Shown: positions 44,294 through 53,206 of the stretch, piece after piece
Layout: each line of letters begins with the position of its first letter
Position numbering within the stretch: the stretch's first letter is position 1
Assembly (NCBI GenBank): GCA_011369465.1
Contig: DRQG01000118.1
Span: 1 to 63,979, forward strand
DNA from: Caldithrix abyssi
GTDB lineage: Bacteria > Calditrichota > Calditrichia > Calditrichales > Calditrichaceae
Direction of reading: 5' to 3'
DNA length: 63,979 nt
Notes under the pieces: generated by a model
Database searches by the model: none
What the model was told of the DNA's origin: nothing
What the model saw: the letters and a program-made list of their open reading frames with translations, nothing else
Position numbers and translations under genes: made by a program

Positions 44294-44797
44294 ATGCATG
44301 TTTTAATGGATGTAATGCTGGTTTTTGCGCTGGCAGTATCGTTGTTTTCCATATTTTATGGAATGCCGGGCAACTTTTTTATGGTAATCAGTAGTTTTTT
44401 TTACGGTGTGGGAACCGGATTTGATAATTTTTCCATTACTTTTATTATAACTCTGCTGGGAATCGTCATTGCTCTGGAAGCTATTGAATTTATTCTTATT
44501 TCCTTTACAGCCAAAAAGTACGGTTCATCCAAGTGGGGTATTTTCGGGGCTGTGGTTGGCGGTATAATCGGCGCCATTAGCGGCGCTTTTGTAACGCCGG
44601 TGGTTGGCGCCATCGTCGGATCGGTGGTGGGTGTATTCCTGGGCGCTTTCCTGATGGAAATCATCGTCCACCGTAAGGACCTGAAAAGCGGTGTGCTTTC
44701 CGGATTTGGCGCATTCTTAGGAAAAATCGGCGGGATGTCCATCAAAGTTATCGGCGCCGTTACCATGGCCAGCATGATTTTATACAAAGTGATTTGA
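44294..44797 (+). CDS. DUF456 family membrane protein
   Basis: 167 residues with four or five hydrophobic segments and a glycine-rich central portion (WGIFGAVVGGIIGAISGAF, then GAIVGSVVGVFLGAFLMEII), the pattern of DUF456, a small inner-membrane family of unknown function. GGAG lies eight bases before the ATG. It closes the gene cluster begun by the giant protein and is followed by an intrinsic terminator. Confidence 0.85.
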   Translation: MHVLMDVMLVFALAVSLFSIFYGMPGNFFMVISSFFYGVGTGFDNFSITFIITLLGIVIALEAIEFILISFTAKKYGSSKWGIFGAVVGGIIGAISGAFVTPVVGAIVGSVVGVFLGAFLMEIIVHRKDLKSGVLSGFGAFLGKIGGMSIKVIGAVTMASMILYKVI

Positions 44798-44828
44798 TTT
44801 GTACTTTACAACCAAAAGGTTTAATTTT

Positions 44829-44863
44829 GCCCGTATCGAAATTTTTCGGAACGGGCTTTTTTT
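44829..44863 (+). terminator. intrinsic terminator after DUF456, abutting the next start codon
   Basis: GCCCGT pairs with ACGGGC across a 16-base loop (which contains TCGAA/TTCGG that can extend pairing), then seven T residues. The first base after the T-tract is the A of the next gene's ATG (44864). The hairpin could therefore also affect translation of the DUF4159 gene. Confidence 0.75.
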
Positions 44864-45547
44864 ATGGCAAAAAAAGAAAAGATTAACGTTAGAGTAATCA
44901 CTCTTGCTGTCCATGTAGTTATCCTGCTCTATCTTCCGATTGCGCTTGATGCGCAACCCCTTCAACCGGTCCGTATTCACTACGGCGGCGGCGGCGACTG
45001 GTACGGTAATAAAACAACCTGGATGAATATCCTGAATAAAGCCCGGAACGATTTGGGGCTGCAAACAACAAAGCGAGAAACAGCGGCCAAAATTCTGGAT
45101 GCCGATTTTGTACAATATCCAATGGCTTACATAGCCGGGCATGGAAATATCGTTTTTTCCGAAGAAGAAGCGGCGGCCTTACGGCTCTATCTGGAGAGCG
45201 GCGGGTTTTTATGGGCCGATGACGATTACGGAATGGACAAATCCTTCCGCAGAGAAATGAAAAAGGTATTCCCCGAACTGAATTTTGTGGAGCTGCCTTT
45301 CTCGCATCCCATATATCATGTCTATTATCAGTTTAACAACGGACTGCCCAAAGTGCATGAACATGCCGGAGGTCCTCCAAAAGGGCTTGGGTTGATCTTC
45401 GAGGGGCGGTTGGTTTGCTTTTACAGCTTCAATACGGACATCAGCGACGGTTGTGAAGACGCACAGATCCACAACGATCCACCGGAAGTGCGGCGTTCGG
45501 CCCTTAAAATGGCTGTGAACATTCTGCTGTATGCGTTGTTAAATTAA
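44864..45547 (+). CDS. DUF4159 domain protein, exported
   Basis: 227 residues. Residues ~10-30 are a signal peptide (VITLAVHVVILLYLPIALDA). The mature protein matches DUF4159: RIHYGGGGDWYGNKTTW at the start, YIAGHGNIVFSEEEAAALR, a GGFLWADDDYG segment, then LPFSHPIYHVYYQF. This fold is related to a glutamine-amidotransferase-like/ThuA-type flavodoxin fold, biochemical role unknown. The only plausible start, ATG 44864, directly follows a terminator T-tract and has no Shine-Dalgarno, so translation may be leaderless or the true start misread. It is 3 bp upstream of the DUF4175 gene; the two families commonly neighbour each other (recalled). Confidence 0.85.
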   Translation: MAKKEKINVRVITLAVHVVILLYLPIALDAQPLQPVRIHYGGGGDWYGNKTTWMNILNKARNDLGLQTTKRETAAKILDADFVQYPMAYIAGHGNIVFSEEEAAALRLYLESGGFLWADDDYGMDKSFRREMKKVFPELNFVELPFSHPIYHVYYQFNNGLPKVHEHAGGPPKGLGLIFEGRLVCFYSFNTDISDGCEDAQIHNDPPEVRRSALKMAVNILLYALLN

Positions 45548-45550
45548 CCA

Positions 45551-48500
45551 ATGGCTCAGGCGGATAACAACCGTAATTGTGACAAAACCATTATGAATAA
45601 AAAAGAACGTTTTTTTATAGATAACATTTTTCGCTACGCAAAAAGAAACCTGCTCTATCGCTTCTGGGGCAGTCTTTCCTTTTTTTTTCTTATTCTGGTT
45701 ATTTTCGGAATAAGTACTGCTTTTGCCGATCATCTTTTTTATTTTTCAGAACTGTCCCGTTGGGGATTGCTGCTTATTCATACCGGTTTTGTGCTTTTTC
45801 TTTTAATAATTTTTGTGTTCAAACCTCTCGCTGAAATCAGGTCTCTCAAAAGGGATACCGATCTCAGCCGCTTCGCGCGGGAAATCGGGCACCGACAATT
45901 AAAGCAGCCGGATGAACTGGTTAATATCTATCATTTGATTAAACGTCCTTCGATTAACGGCGTCTCGGCGGAGCTGCGGGATGCGGCCATAGAGAGAGCC
46001 TATGAAAAATTAAAACAATACAATTTCAGCGCATCTCTTCGTTTAAAAGATTATTTACCGTCTTCTGTTCTGATAGTTCTGGTCACTCTGAGCGCGGCGG
46101 TTTTGCTGGCAACGCATTCGGATGTGATTGTGCATTCGGGAAAACGGTTGTTGAATCCTGCCAACGAATATCTGAGAATTCCGCCGTTTACCTTTCGGGT
46201 GGAACCGGGAAACGCCAAGGTTATTCAGGGCAGGAACGTTGAGTTCCGTGTAGAGTATGAAGGTCCGGCGTTGGCCGGTTGCCAGCTTACCCTGCAAGAA
46301 GACGGGGCCCGGCAGACGATCCCTTTAAAAAAACGGCCGGACGGATATTTTGCCTTGCTAAAAGATGTTCAGCGTCCATTCACTTATCGGGTGGAAGGGC
46401 AGCCCCTTTATGCCGGCGAACTGGCGGATCATCTGCACTCCCGGTCGTATAAAGTGCAGGTGCTTATTCCCCCGCAGATGAAAAATCTGGATATTCAGCT
46501 ATTCCCGCCTGCCTATACCGGGTTACCCGGCCGTACGCTGGATCGCAATCTTGGCGATATTGTGGCCCTTGCCGGCACAAAAGCACAGTTTAAGTTCGAA
46601 ACCAATAAACCGTTAGCCCGGGCCAAAATCGTTTTTTCTTCCGGAAGGGAAAAAACATTGCGCGTGCGCGACCGCTTTGTGGCCGGGGAGTTTATTGTAA
46701 GAAAAGACGACAGTTACCATTTCGTTTTGAGCGATACGGGTAATCTGCACAATCTCAATCCGATCGAATACCGTATTACACTGCTGCCGGATTTAGCGCC
46801 ATTAGTGGAAATTACCGAGCCGGGGCAGGACCTGGAGCTGCAATTGGATGTTATTTTACCGCTAAAAATCGAAGTTCAGGATGATTACGGCATTGTGCGC
46901 TGCGGGATAACTTATCAGATACGGCGTCAGGATTCCACTCAGGATACCAGCTGGCATTCCGTCCCGGTTCGGCAGAATGACGGCGGCCGGCTGCGTCGTA
47001 CATACAACTATTTATGGGACTTTAACCGCATGCCGGTCACCTTTGAGGACGAAATCCGATATTTTGCCTGGGCCAAAGATAACCGGCCGGGAAAGGACCG
47101 CGGCATAGGCAAAAGTGCTACTTACATCATACGCTTTCCCTCACTGGATGAATTTTTTGAAGACTTTGCGGACCAGCAGGAAAAAAATATCGACGAGATG
47201 GAACGGGTGGGGCAGGAATCTCAAAAATTAAAAAAGAAACTGGAAGAAATAAACCGCGAGTTGAAACGAGCCCGGGAATTGGATTGGGAAAAGAAGCAGC
47301 AAGTTCAACAGGCTTTGGAAACACAGAAAGAATTACAAAAAAAATTGGATGAAATACAGAAAAATCTGGAAGAAATGGTTCAGAAGCTGGATGAAAACAA
47401 CCTGATCAGCGAAGAATTGCTGCAAAAATATGAACAGCTTCAGGAACTTTTCCGGGAGGTGGCCACTCCCGAATTGCTTCAGGCGCTGGAGGAATTGCAG
47501 AATGCCCTGCAAAAAAACAATCCGCAGGATATTAAAAAAGCCTTCGAAAAATTCAGGCTGAATCAGGAAATGTTTGAGAAAAGCATCGAGCGAACGATGG
47601 AACTGTTAAAACAGGTTCAGTTCGAGCAGAAAATGGATCGTTTGATCCAACAGGCAAAAAATCTTACCGAACAGCAGCAAAAGATGAATGAAGAACTGGC
47701 CGACAGCTCTCGGCTGCAGCAAGAAGAACAACGCCGGCGGCTGGAAGAAATGCACAGACAACAGCAAAACAATCTGGAAAGCCTTAAAGAAGCGCTGGAT
47801 CGATTTAAACAGGAACCACGGGTCGATCAGTTTTCCGGGCTGAAAGACAAACTGCAGGAAACGGCCGACAAGCTGAATGATCCGGCATTGCAAAAACAGA
47901 TGCAAGATATGCAATCGCAACTGGCCGGGGCCAAACCTCAGGCGGCCCAAACCTCCCGCAATTTAAGCAACGAATTTCAAAACATTCAGCAAGGTTTGGA
48001 ACAGGCCGGCGCGCAGATGAAAATGCAGAATAAAATGGAAGTAATGCGTAAAATGGCCAGCGCAATGAACCGGATGCTTAAATTGTCCCATCAGCAGGAA
48101 CAGATCCGGCGTAAAACCAAACAGGCTTCTCCCCTCGGCGAGGGATTAAAAGACGTGGAAAGAGAGCAGGGCAGGATACAACAAAATTTCAGAAGAGTGA
48201 TCGGCGATATTGTCGCTTTGTCAAAGGAAACCTTTTTCATCAGTCCCAATATGAGCAAATCGCTCAATCAGGCCGAGCAAAATATGGAAAACAGTCTCAA
48301 TCAACTGTCCGAACGTAATAAAAGCTCGGCTATGCGTTACCAGCAGCAGGCGATGAGCGCCCTGAATCGGGGTGTGGAACAAATGCACCAGTCCATGTCG
48401 CAGCTTTCGCAATCGGAATCCGGAACAGGATTTCAGCAATTTATGGAACAGATGCAAAAAATGGCCGGCCGTCAGGGACAGATTAACGACCAGACGTTGA

Positions 48501-48988
48501 GCTTGTTTTCCGGCGAAGGCAACCGGGGGCAGTTAACGGCTGATCAGCAGGCGCAAATGCAGCGATTGGCGGCGGAACAGCAGGCTTTGCGGGAAGCCCT
48601 GCAGCAGATGCAGGAACAGGGTGGGGAGCGCAGCGATATTCTCGGGCGTCTGGACGGAATGGCCCAACAGATGGATGAAGTGATAAAGGATTTACTGAAA
48701 AACAATGTGGATCGTAAAACCATAGAGCGCCAGCGCAAGATACTTTCCAGGATGCTGGACGCCCAAAAATCTCTGGAGCAGCGCAAGCAGTCCAAAAAAC
48801 GCAAAGCCCAAAAAGCCAAAAAATATCTTGCCAAAGATCCGGGAAAAATACAGGGCGAGCGCGACAATCGGCGCGAAGAACTGCAACAGGCATTACGCCG
48901 CGCCCTGGAAGAAGGGTACACGCCGGATTATCAAAAACTAATCGAAAAATATTTCAAAGAATTAATACGCAATGAACAGGCTGAGTAA
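45551..48988 (+). CDS. DUF4175 family membrane protein with long coiled-coil
   Basis: 1,145 residues. Two N-terminal membrane helices (~37-58 and ~72-95) and a third hydrophobic segment (~170-195) anchor the protein. A beta-rich periplasmic part (~200-525) contains VKVLIPPQMKNLDIQLFPP-like strands (RSYKVQVLIPPQ) and EYRITLLPDLAP. From ~530 to ~1,140 it is Gln/Glu/Lys-rich coiled-coil, including repeated QQEQ/MQ patterns. This is the DUF4175 architecture; function unknown, probably a cell-envelope structural or assembly protein. An internal ATG at 45593 is an alternative start; neither has a good ribosome site, and the 3-bp gap from DUF4159 favours the first by translational coupling. Confidence 0.85.
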   Translation: MAQADNNRNCDKTIMNKKERFFIDNIFRYAKRNLLYRFWGSLSFFFLILVIFGISTAFADHLFYFSELSRWGLLLIHTGFVLFLLIIFVFKPLAEIRSLKRDTDLSRFAREIGHRQLKQPDELVNIYHLIKRPSINGVSAELRDAAIERAYEKLKQYNFSASLRLKDYLPSSVLIVLVTLSAAVLLATHSDVIVHSGKRLLNPANEYLRIPPFTFRVEPGNAKVIQGRNVEFRVEYEGPALAGCQLTLQEDGARQTIPLKKRPDGYFALLKDVQRPFTYRVEGQPLYAGELADHLHSRSYKVQVLIPPQMKNLDIQLFPPAYTGLPGRTLDRNLGDIVALAGTKAQFKFETNKPLARAKIVFSSGREKTLRVRDRFVAGEFIVRKDDSYHFVLSDTGNLHNLNPIEYRITLLPDLAPLVEITEPGQDLELQLDVILPLKIEVQDDYGIVRCGITYQIRRQDSTQDTSWHSVPVRQNDGGRLRRTYNYLWDFNRMPVTFEDEIRYFAWAKDNRPGKDRGIGKSATYIIRFPSLDEFFEDFADQQEKNIDEMERVGQESQKLKKKLEEINRELKRARELDWEKKQQVQQALETQKELQKKLDEIQKNLEEMVQKLDENNLISEELLQKYEQLQELFREVATPELLQALEELQNALQKNNPQDIKKAFEKFRLNQEMFEKSIERTMELLKQVQFEQKMDRLIQQAKNLTEQQQKMNEELADSSRLQQEEQRRRLEEMHRQQQNNLESLKEALDRFKQEPRVDQFSGLKDKLQETADKLNDPALQKQMQDMQSQLAGAKPQAAQTSRNLSNEFQNIQQGLEQAGAQMKMQNKMEVMRKMASAMNRMLKLSHQQEQIRRKTKQASPLGEGLKDVEREQGRIQQNFRRVIGDIVALSKETFFISPNMSKSLNQAEQNMENSLNQLSERNKSSAMRYQQQAMSALNRGVEQMHQSMSQLSQSESGTGFQQFMEQMQKMAGRQGQINDQTLSLFSGEGNRGQLTADQQAQMQRLAAEQQALREALQQMQEQGGERSDILGRLDGMAQQMDEVIKDLLKNNVDRKTIERQRKILSRMLDAQKSLEQRKQSKKRKAQKAKKYLAKDPGKIQGERDNRREELQQALRRALEEGYTPDYQKLIEKYFKELIRNEQAE

Positions 48989-49092
48989 ATGTGTGATGAA
49001 GTTGGAACAGGTCTGTCGTTCCGGAAGGTTTGCATCATTTTAAACGACCCTTTAAATTCTCCGAATACCGGCATTTCCTGCGAAAGGGAAAA

Positions 49093-51768
49093 ATGAAACG
49101 ATGTATATTATATCAGGTGTTGGTATTTCTGCTTCTTGCTTCACATATTGTGCACTCTGGAGAGGCGTTTACGCTTTCGTCCGAGGTGACCATCCACGGT
49201 GATTCCGTTATTATTCAACAAAGCAGCCTTACGACGGATCACCCGAGAATTGCGCTGGTTTTAAGCGGCGGCGGTGCCCGCGGCTTCAGTCATATTGGCG
49301 TCTTGCAGGCCTTCGAAGACTACAAAGTCCCCATTGATTTTATTGTTGGCACCAGCGTGGGCAGTATGATCGGAGGACTTTATGCCGCCGGCTATGCTCC
49401 CAAAAGAATCGAACAAATTATAAAATCGATTAAATGGGATGATATTTACAGAGACAAAACACAACGCACATCGCTTTTTCTCGGTCAAAAAGGCGAGCAC
49501 GACCGCTACCTTTTATCCCTTCGTTTTAACGGTTTAAATCCCCACATTCCTCAGGCATACTCTCCCGGCCAACGCCTGGTTACGATTTTGTCGGATTTGT
49601 TCCTCAAAGCAAATTACCAGGCACAGGATGATTATGACAAACTGAGAATCCCTTTCCGGGCGATAGCCACAGACCTGGTTTCGGGGAAAATCGTTGTGCT
49701 CAACAAAGGTAATTTGGCGGAAAGCATAAACGGCTCTTTGGCCCTGCCGCTGCTTTTTTCGCCTGTGGCGCGCGACAGTATGCTTTTGGTGGACGGCGGG
49801 TTGCTTTCCAATCTGCCGGTTCGCGCGGCAAAAAAAATGGGGGCTGAATTCGTTGTGGCCGTAGACGCCACAGCCAAGCTGCGAACTGCCGGCGAAATAA
49901 ACGCGCCCTGGGAAATTGTTGATCAGGCTACTACGATTATGTCGCGATTGAGCAAAGAAATAGAAAGCGGCGAAGCGGATGTTCTTATCAAACCGGATTT
50001 AAATCATATTAAGAATAATGATTTCTCAAAGATTGACTGGCTTATTGAACAGGGTTATAGAGCAACGGAAAAAAAATTGGATCGGATTTTGAGGCAAGTA
50101 ACTCTTTCCGAAAAAGATTCCGTTTTATGCGATACGGTGCGAAAAGTACAAATTATTGGCGCACCCGAAAAACTACCCCAAAAGGTGCTTAACCAACTGC
50201 AAGTAAAACAGGGCCGGCTGTTCCAGCGTAATCGTCTGAATAACGACCTGCACGTGCTGATGAACAGCGGCATTTTCCGTAAAGTTACCGTGCAGGTGGA
50301 TACGACGGAAAATCCGTCCTCTTCTTGTGATGTCCGTTTTTACTGCCAACCGTTCGACACGATCCGATCTATTTTGTTCGAGGGTAATACATTATATGAC
50401 GACCGCAAATTGTATGATTTATTATTTTTGAATCCCGGAAAACGCATGAACAGCCGGCAGCTAAAAAAGGATATGGATCGTCTTGTACAAAATTATCGAT
50501 ACGATGGTTACTCTTTGATGAAGATAAAAAAGGTTGACTGGGATGAACATAACGGAAGATTAACCTTTTCATTGGATGAGGGCCGTATCGATGAAATTCG
50601 TGTTGAGGGTAATAAAAAGACCAAAGATTATGTTATCCTTCGTGATTTTAATGCTCAACGCGGACGGGTATTTAACAGTAATTTAATCAATGAAGCGGTG
50701 CAGCATGTCTATTCCACCCAGTTGTTCGAACGGGTAACCGTGGATGTGCATCAGCAGAATGGGAAAAACGCGCTTATTATTCGCGTAATCGAAAAATCTT
50801 CTTTGGTAGCCCGTGTGGGCGGTAAAGTGGATAATGATCGCAAGTCTCAGATTTATCTGGAACTGAGCGAAGAAAATATTTTTGGCACGGGTGTAAAAAC
50901 CCGATTCGTCGGCCGTATTGGCACTAAAGACGGCTATTACGGTATCCATATTCGGGATGACCGGATATTTACCACCTATTTTACTTTCGCCGTGCGCGGT
51001 TATTACAGTTGGGAAGTAAATCCCTTGTTTATTCGAAATGTGGAAAGACCACTGAATTATCGGGAAGAGCGAAAAGGGCTTATCCTTAAAGCCGGAAGGC
51101 AAATGGGAAGTTTGGGGCAATTATTTGCCGAGATTCGGTCGGAGCATATTCTGGCACAGGAACAAACGCCGGAGAAAGCAACCATTCAAAACACGGAAAT
51201 CCGCACCATAGCCCTTCGATCCATAGCGGATAGAAGAAACCGGATTGATTTTCCTACAACGGGAATATATAACTATTGGGCCTGGGAAAGCGGCAGCGAG
51301 ACGCTTCTGCAGAGTCAGGAATCGTACACCCGTTTGATGGTTAATCTGGAAGGCTATTTTACCTATGCCGATGTGCATACCTGGCACGTGCGCCTGTTCG
51401 CCGGCATCGCGGATAAAACAACGCCGTTCTCGGAAAATTTCCGGCTGGGCGGTCAGGATAATTTTTACGGGTTATACCAGAATGAACTGTACGGACGGCA
51501 GCTATTTCAGGCCAGCCTGGAATACCGTTTTCGTCTGCCGGTCAATATTCAAAAAAATATTTTATTTAAGGGATTTTATCTGTCGGCTCGCTATGATTTT
51601 GCAGGGATTTGGCCGGAGCCCAAACTGGTGTTCAACAAAGAGGATTTCTTCTCGGGTATCGGAGCCGCTTTTTCCATCGATACCGTATTGGGCCCTTTCT
51701 CCGTTGCAGCCGGAAGAACAACCGGCGGGCAGTCGGCCGGGTATATTTCGTTGGGATTTAATTTTTGA
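49093..51768 (+). CDS. patatin-like phospholipase with POTRA and Omp85 barrel (PlpD-like)
   Basis: 891 residues from the ATG at 49093, chosen for the AAAGGG four bases upstream; an in-frame TTG 21 codons earlier lacks one. Signal peptide (LYQVLVFLLLASHIVHS) then the patatin domain (~50-330): oxyanion motif SGGGARG, nucleophile Ser88 in GTSVGS, and Asp234 in VDGG. One or more POTRA-like domains (~350-560, for example IRSILFEGNTLYDDRKLYDLL and IDEIRVEGNKKTKDYVI) precede a 16-strand Omp85/BamA-type barrel ending GYISLGFNF, with a terminal Phe as in BAM substrates. The family is represented by PlpD, which hydrolyses phospholipids and stays surface-exposed or is secreted. Confidence 0.93.
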   Translation: MKRCILYQVLVFLLLASHIVHSGEAFTLSSEVTIHGDSVIIQQSSLTTDHPRIALVLSGGGARGFSHIGVLQAFEDYKVPIDFIVGTSVGSMIGGLYAAGYAPKRIEQIIKSIKWDDIYRDKTQRTSLFLGQKGEHDRYLLSLRFNGLNPHIPQAYSPGQRLVTILSDLFLKANYQAQDDYDKLRIPFRAIATDLVSGKIVVLNKGNLAESINGSLALPLLFSPVARDSMLLVDGGLLSNLPVRAAKKMGAEFVVAVDATAKLRTAGEINAPWEIVDQATTIMSRLSKEIESGEADVLIKPDLNHIKNNDFSKIDWLIEQGYRATEKKLDRILRQVTLSEKDSVLCDTVRKVQIIGAPEKLPQKVLNQLQVKQGRLFQRNRLNNDLHVLMNSGIFRKVTVQVDTTENPSSSCDVRFYCQPFDTIRSILFEGNTLYDDRKLYDLLFLNPGKRMNSRQLKKDMDRLVQNYRYDGYSLMKIKKVDWDEHNGRLTFSLDEGRIDEIRVEGNKKTKDYVILRDFNAQRGRVFNSNLINEAVQHVYSTQLFERVTVDVHQQNGKNALIIRVIEKSSLVARVGGKVDNDRKSQIYLELSEENIFGTGVKTRFVGRIGTKDGYYGIHIRDDRIFTTYFTFAVRGYYSWEVNPLFIRNVERPLNYREERKGLILKAGRQMGSLGQLFAEIRSEHILAQEQTPEKATIQNTEIRTIALRSIADRRNRIDFPTTGIYNYWAWESGSETLLQSQESYTRLMVNLEGYFTYADVHTWHVRLFAGIADKTTPFSENFRLGGQDNFYGLYQNELYGRQLFQASLEYRFRLPVNIQKNILFKGFYLSARYDFAGIWPEPKLVFNKEDFFSGIGAAFSIDTVLGPFSVAAGRTTGGQSAGYISLGFNF

Positions 51769-51795
51769 CCATACAGGGAAATCAGGATTTTTGCT

Positions 51796-52338
51796 ATGCT
51801 TCTCTTAATATTAATACCTTTACTGATCGTTTCCGGTAGTACAGCCTTATGGATACTTAAAAAACAAAAAAGAACGACCGTTTCCGTTTATATCACCGTT
51901 CCTGCCCTGTTGTTCATTGGTTTTGGTTTGTTTCTGATTATCCGGCAGTTAAATACGCTGGAAGAATACAGCCGGTTGAAGCACTGGCAAAAAACACAGG
52001 CAATTATAGAGAAAACACAAATTGTCGGGCAGAGGGCTATCCGGCCGCAAATCTGGTACCGTTATCGGGCGGATGATTCGTTATTTGCCGGTACAAGCAA
52101 TTTGGAAACGCCCGGTTTCGGCGGCAGAAACAATCGCAAACAAACGGCGCGCAATATATTAAAAGCCTATCCGCAGGGCGATTCCGTTACTGTTTATTAC
52201 AATCCGGATAAGCCCTCGGACTCCCGCTTAAAAATCAATCCGCCCTGGCATATCTATATGAAGCTGAGTTTCGGCGCCTTTTTATTCCTTATTGGTTCTG
52301 TGGTGGATATGTTGTGGTTCCTTGGTTCGAGAAAGTAA
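51796..52338 (+). CDS. DUF3592 membrane protein
   Basis: 180 residues; AGGA is eight bases before the ATG. Two N-terminal membrane helices (~1-18 and ~30-50) and one near the C-terminus (~155-175) flank a soluble segment with the DUF3592 signature: HWQKTQAIIEK, QIWYRYRADDSLFAGT, a YPQGDSVTVYYNPDKPSDSRL end. Function unknown. The gene lies 27 bp after the patatin-Omp85 gene, and a repeat-filled gap begins right after its stop. Confidence 0.85.
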   Translation: MLLLILIPLLIVSGSTALWILKKQKRTTVSVYITVPALLFIGFGLFLIIRQLNTLEEYSRLKHWQKTQAIIEKTQIVGQRAIRPQIWYRYRADDSLFAGTSNLETPGFGGRNNRKQTARNILKAYPQGDSVTVYYNPDKPSDSRLKINPPWHIYMKLSFGAFLFLIGSVVDMLWFLGSRK

Positions 52339-52351
52339 GTTGGTAGTTCTT

Positions 52352-52441
52352 AGTTATCAGTTTTCAGTTATCAGTTACTAAGTTATTAAGTTATTGGGTT
52401 ATTGGTTCCCAATTCTTAAATCGTTAATCGATATTCGGAAT
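52352..52441 (+). repeat. 90-bp inverted repeat, left arm
   Basis: It begins AGTTATCAGTTTTCAG and ends ATATTCGGAAT. The reverse complement of 60841-60930 matches it at 86 of 90 positions without gaps. It contains short internal echoes (AGTTATCAG twice, AAGTTATT twice). Confidence 0.9.
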
Positions 52442-52476
52442 TCCGGTCTTTTGGCTATCGGCCATCGGCTACGTTT

Positions 52477-52800
52477 CCTGAGCCCGTCGAAGGGAACAGA
52501 AGCAGGCTTCGACCCTGACAAGTCGGGACAGGTAAAGCTCAGCATCCGTTCCCTTCGACAAGCTCAGGGAACGGGGTGGGCTTCGATCCCGACAAGTCGG
52601 GACAGGCCCCGATAAATCGGGACAGGCGAGGCCTAAAGTTCGGAGGCTGAGCCTGTCGAAGCCGATGGTTCCCTTCGACAGGCTCAGGGAACGTATTTCC
52701 GGAGGCTCAGCCCCCGAACCCTGAGCGTTCGACTGATCCCGCCCGGGCGGGACGAAGTCTTGTCGAAGGGTGAGCCTTGCCTGTCCCGACTTGTCGGGAT
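52477..52800. repeat. cluster of REP-like palindromic units
   Basis: Two unit types recur. One is built on CTTCGACAGGCTCAGG; copies at 52548-52572 and 52668-52692 form hairpins with 7-bp stems GTTCCCT/AGGGAAC, and partial or inverted copies lie near 52477, 52645 and 52755. The other is the palindrome CCCGACTTGTCGGG with its variants (near 52517, 52587, 52608 and 52785). Such units are mobile-like intergenic repeats (REP/MITE-type) in many genomes. Confidence 0.8.
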
Positions 52801-52803
52801 CGC

Positions 52804-52844
52804 AGGTGCCTGCCCTGCGCGCAAGATAAATCTTGCGTTACTTT
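52804..52844 (-). repeat. 41-bp inverted repeat, left arm
   Basis: Its reverse complement matches 60598-60638 at 39 of 41 positions. The core CGCAAGATAAATCTTGCG is itself an 8-bp hairpin with a two-base centre. Confidence 0.85.
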
Positions 52845-53206
52845 GTCCCTTGTGGGCTAACCACTGAGCGCGCCGAGAGCACAGCGTTTTTTTATTTTTC
52901 ATTCCATTCCCAGTTCCCAGTTCTTGGCTTAGCTATTGGCTTTTAGCTTTTAATTCTTCATTCTTCATTCATAATTCTTAATTTCAATCTTTTCCAGCAT
53001 CCAGCATCAAGCATCCAGTTCCCCCCGCCACCTGCCACCATATTTTTCACCCGGTCATCTATTCAATCATCTGAAAATCTAACATTCAAAATTGTAAAAT
53101 TCTTTGCCTGTAAAACGCTGTTTTCGTAAACTAAAAATTATATCAATGGTTACACCGGCAGGTTTTTTACTGCCTGCCTGGTTAGGAAAGGAAATAACAG
53201 TAAAAC

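Larger units (their letters stand above)
52339..53206. other. 868-bp mosaic of repeats between DUF3592 and dinG-like genes
   Basis: No gene is supported; two open frames here are read through repeats only. From left: a 90-bp element (inverted copy at 60841-60930), a cluster of short palindromic units (52477-52800), a 41-bp element (inverted copy at 60598-60638), then low-complexity text built of short variants, such as the overlapping CATCCAG/CATCAAG copies at 52994-53018 and TTCATTCTTCATTC. This resembles the patchwork repeats seen in repeat-rich intergenic regions of other bacteria. Confidence 0.8.

Noticed and set aside
52477-52800. Possible CRISPR array
   Set aside because: Repeat units vary in length and orientation, spacing is irregular and no cas gene is near; they are REP-like palindromes.
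52394-52902. Open frames at 52394-52615 (+) and 52684-52902 (-)
   Set aside because: Both are read entirely through palindromic and low-complexity repeats, with no ribosome site and no protein-like composition.
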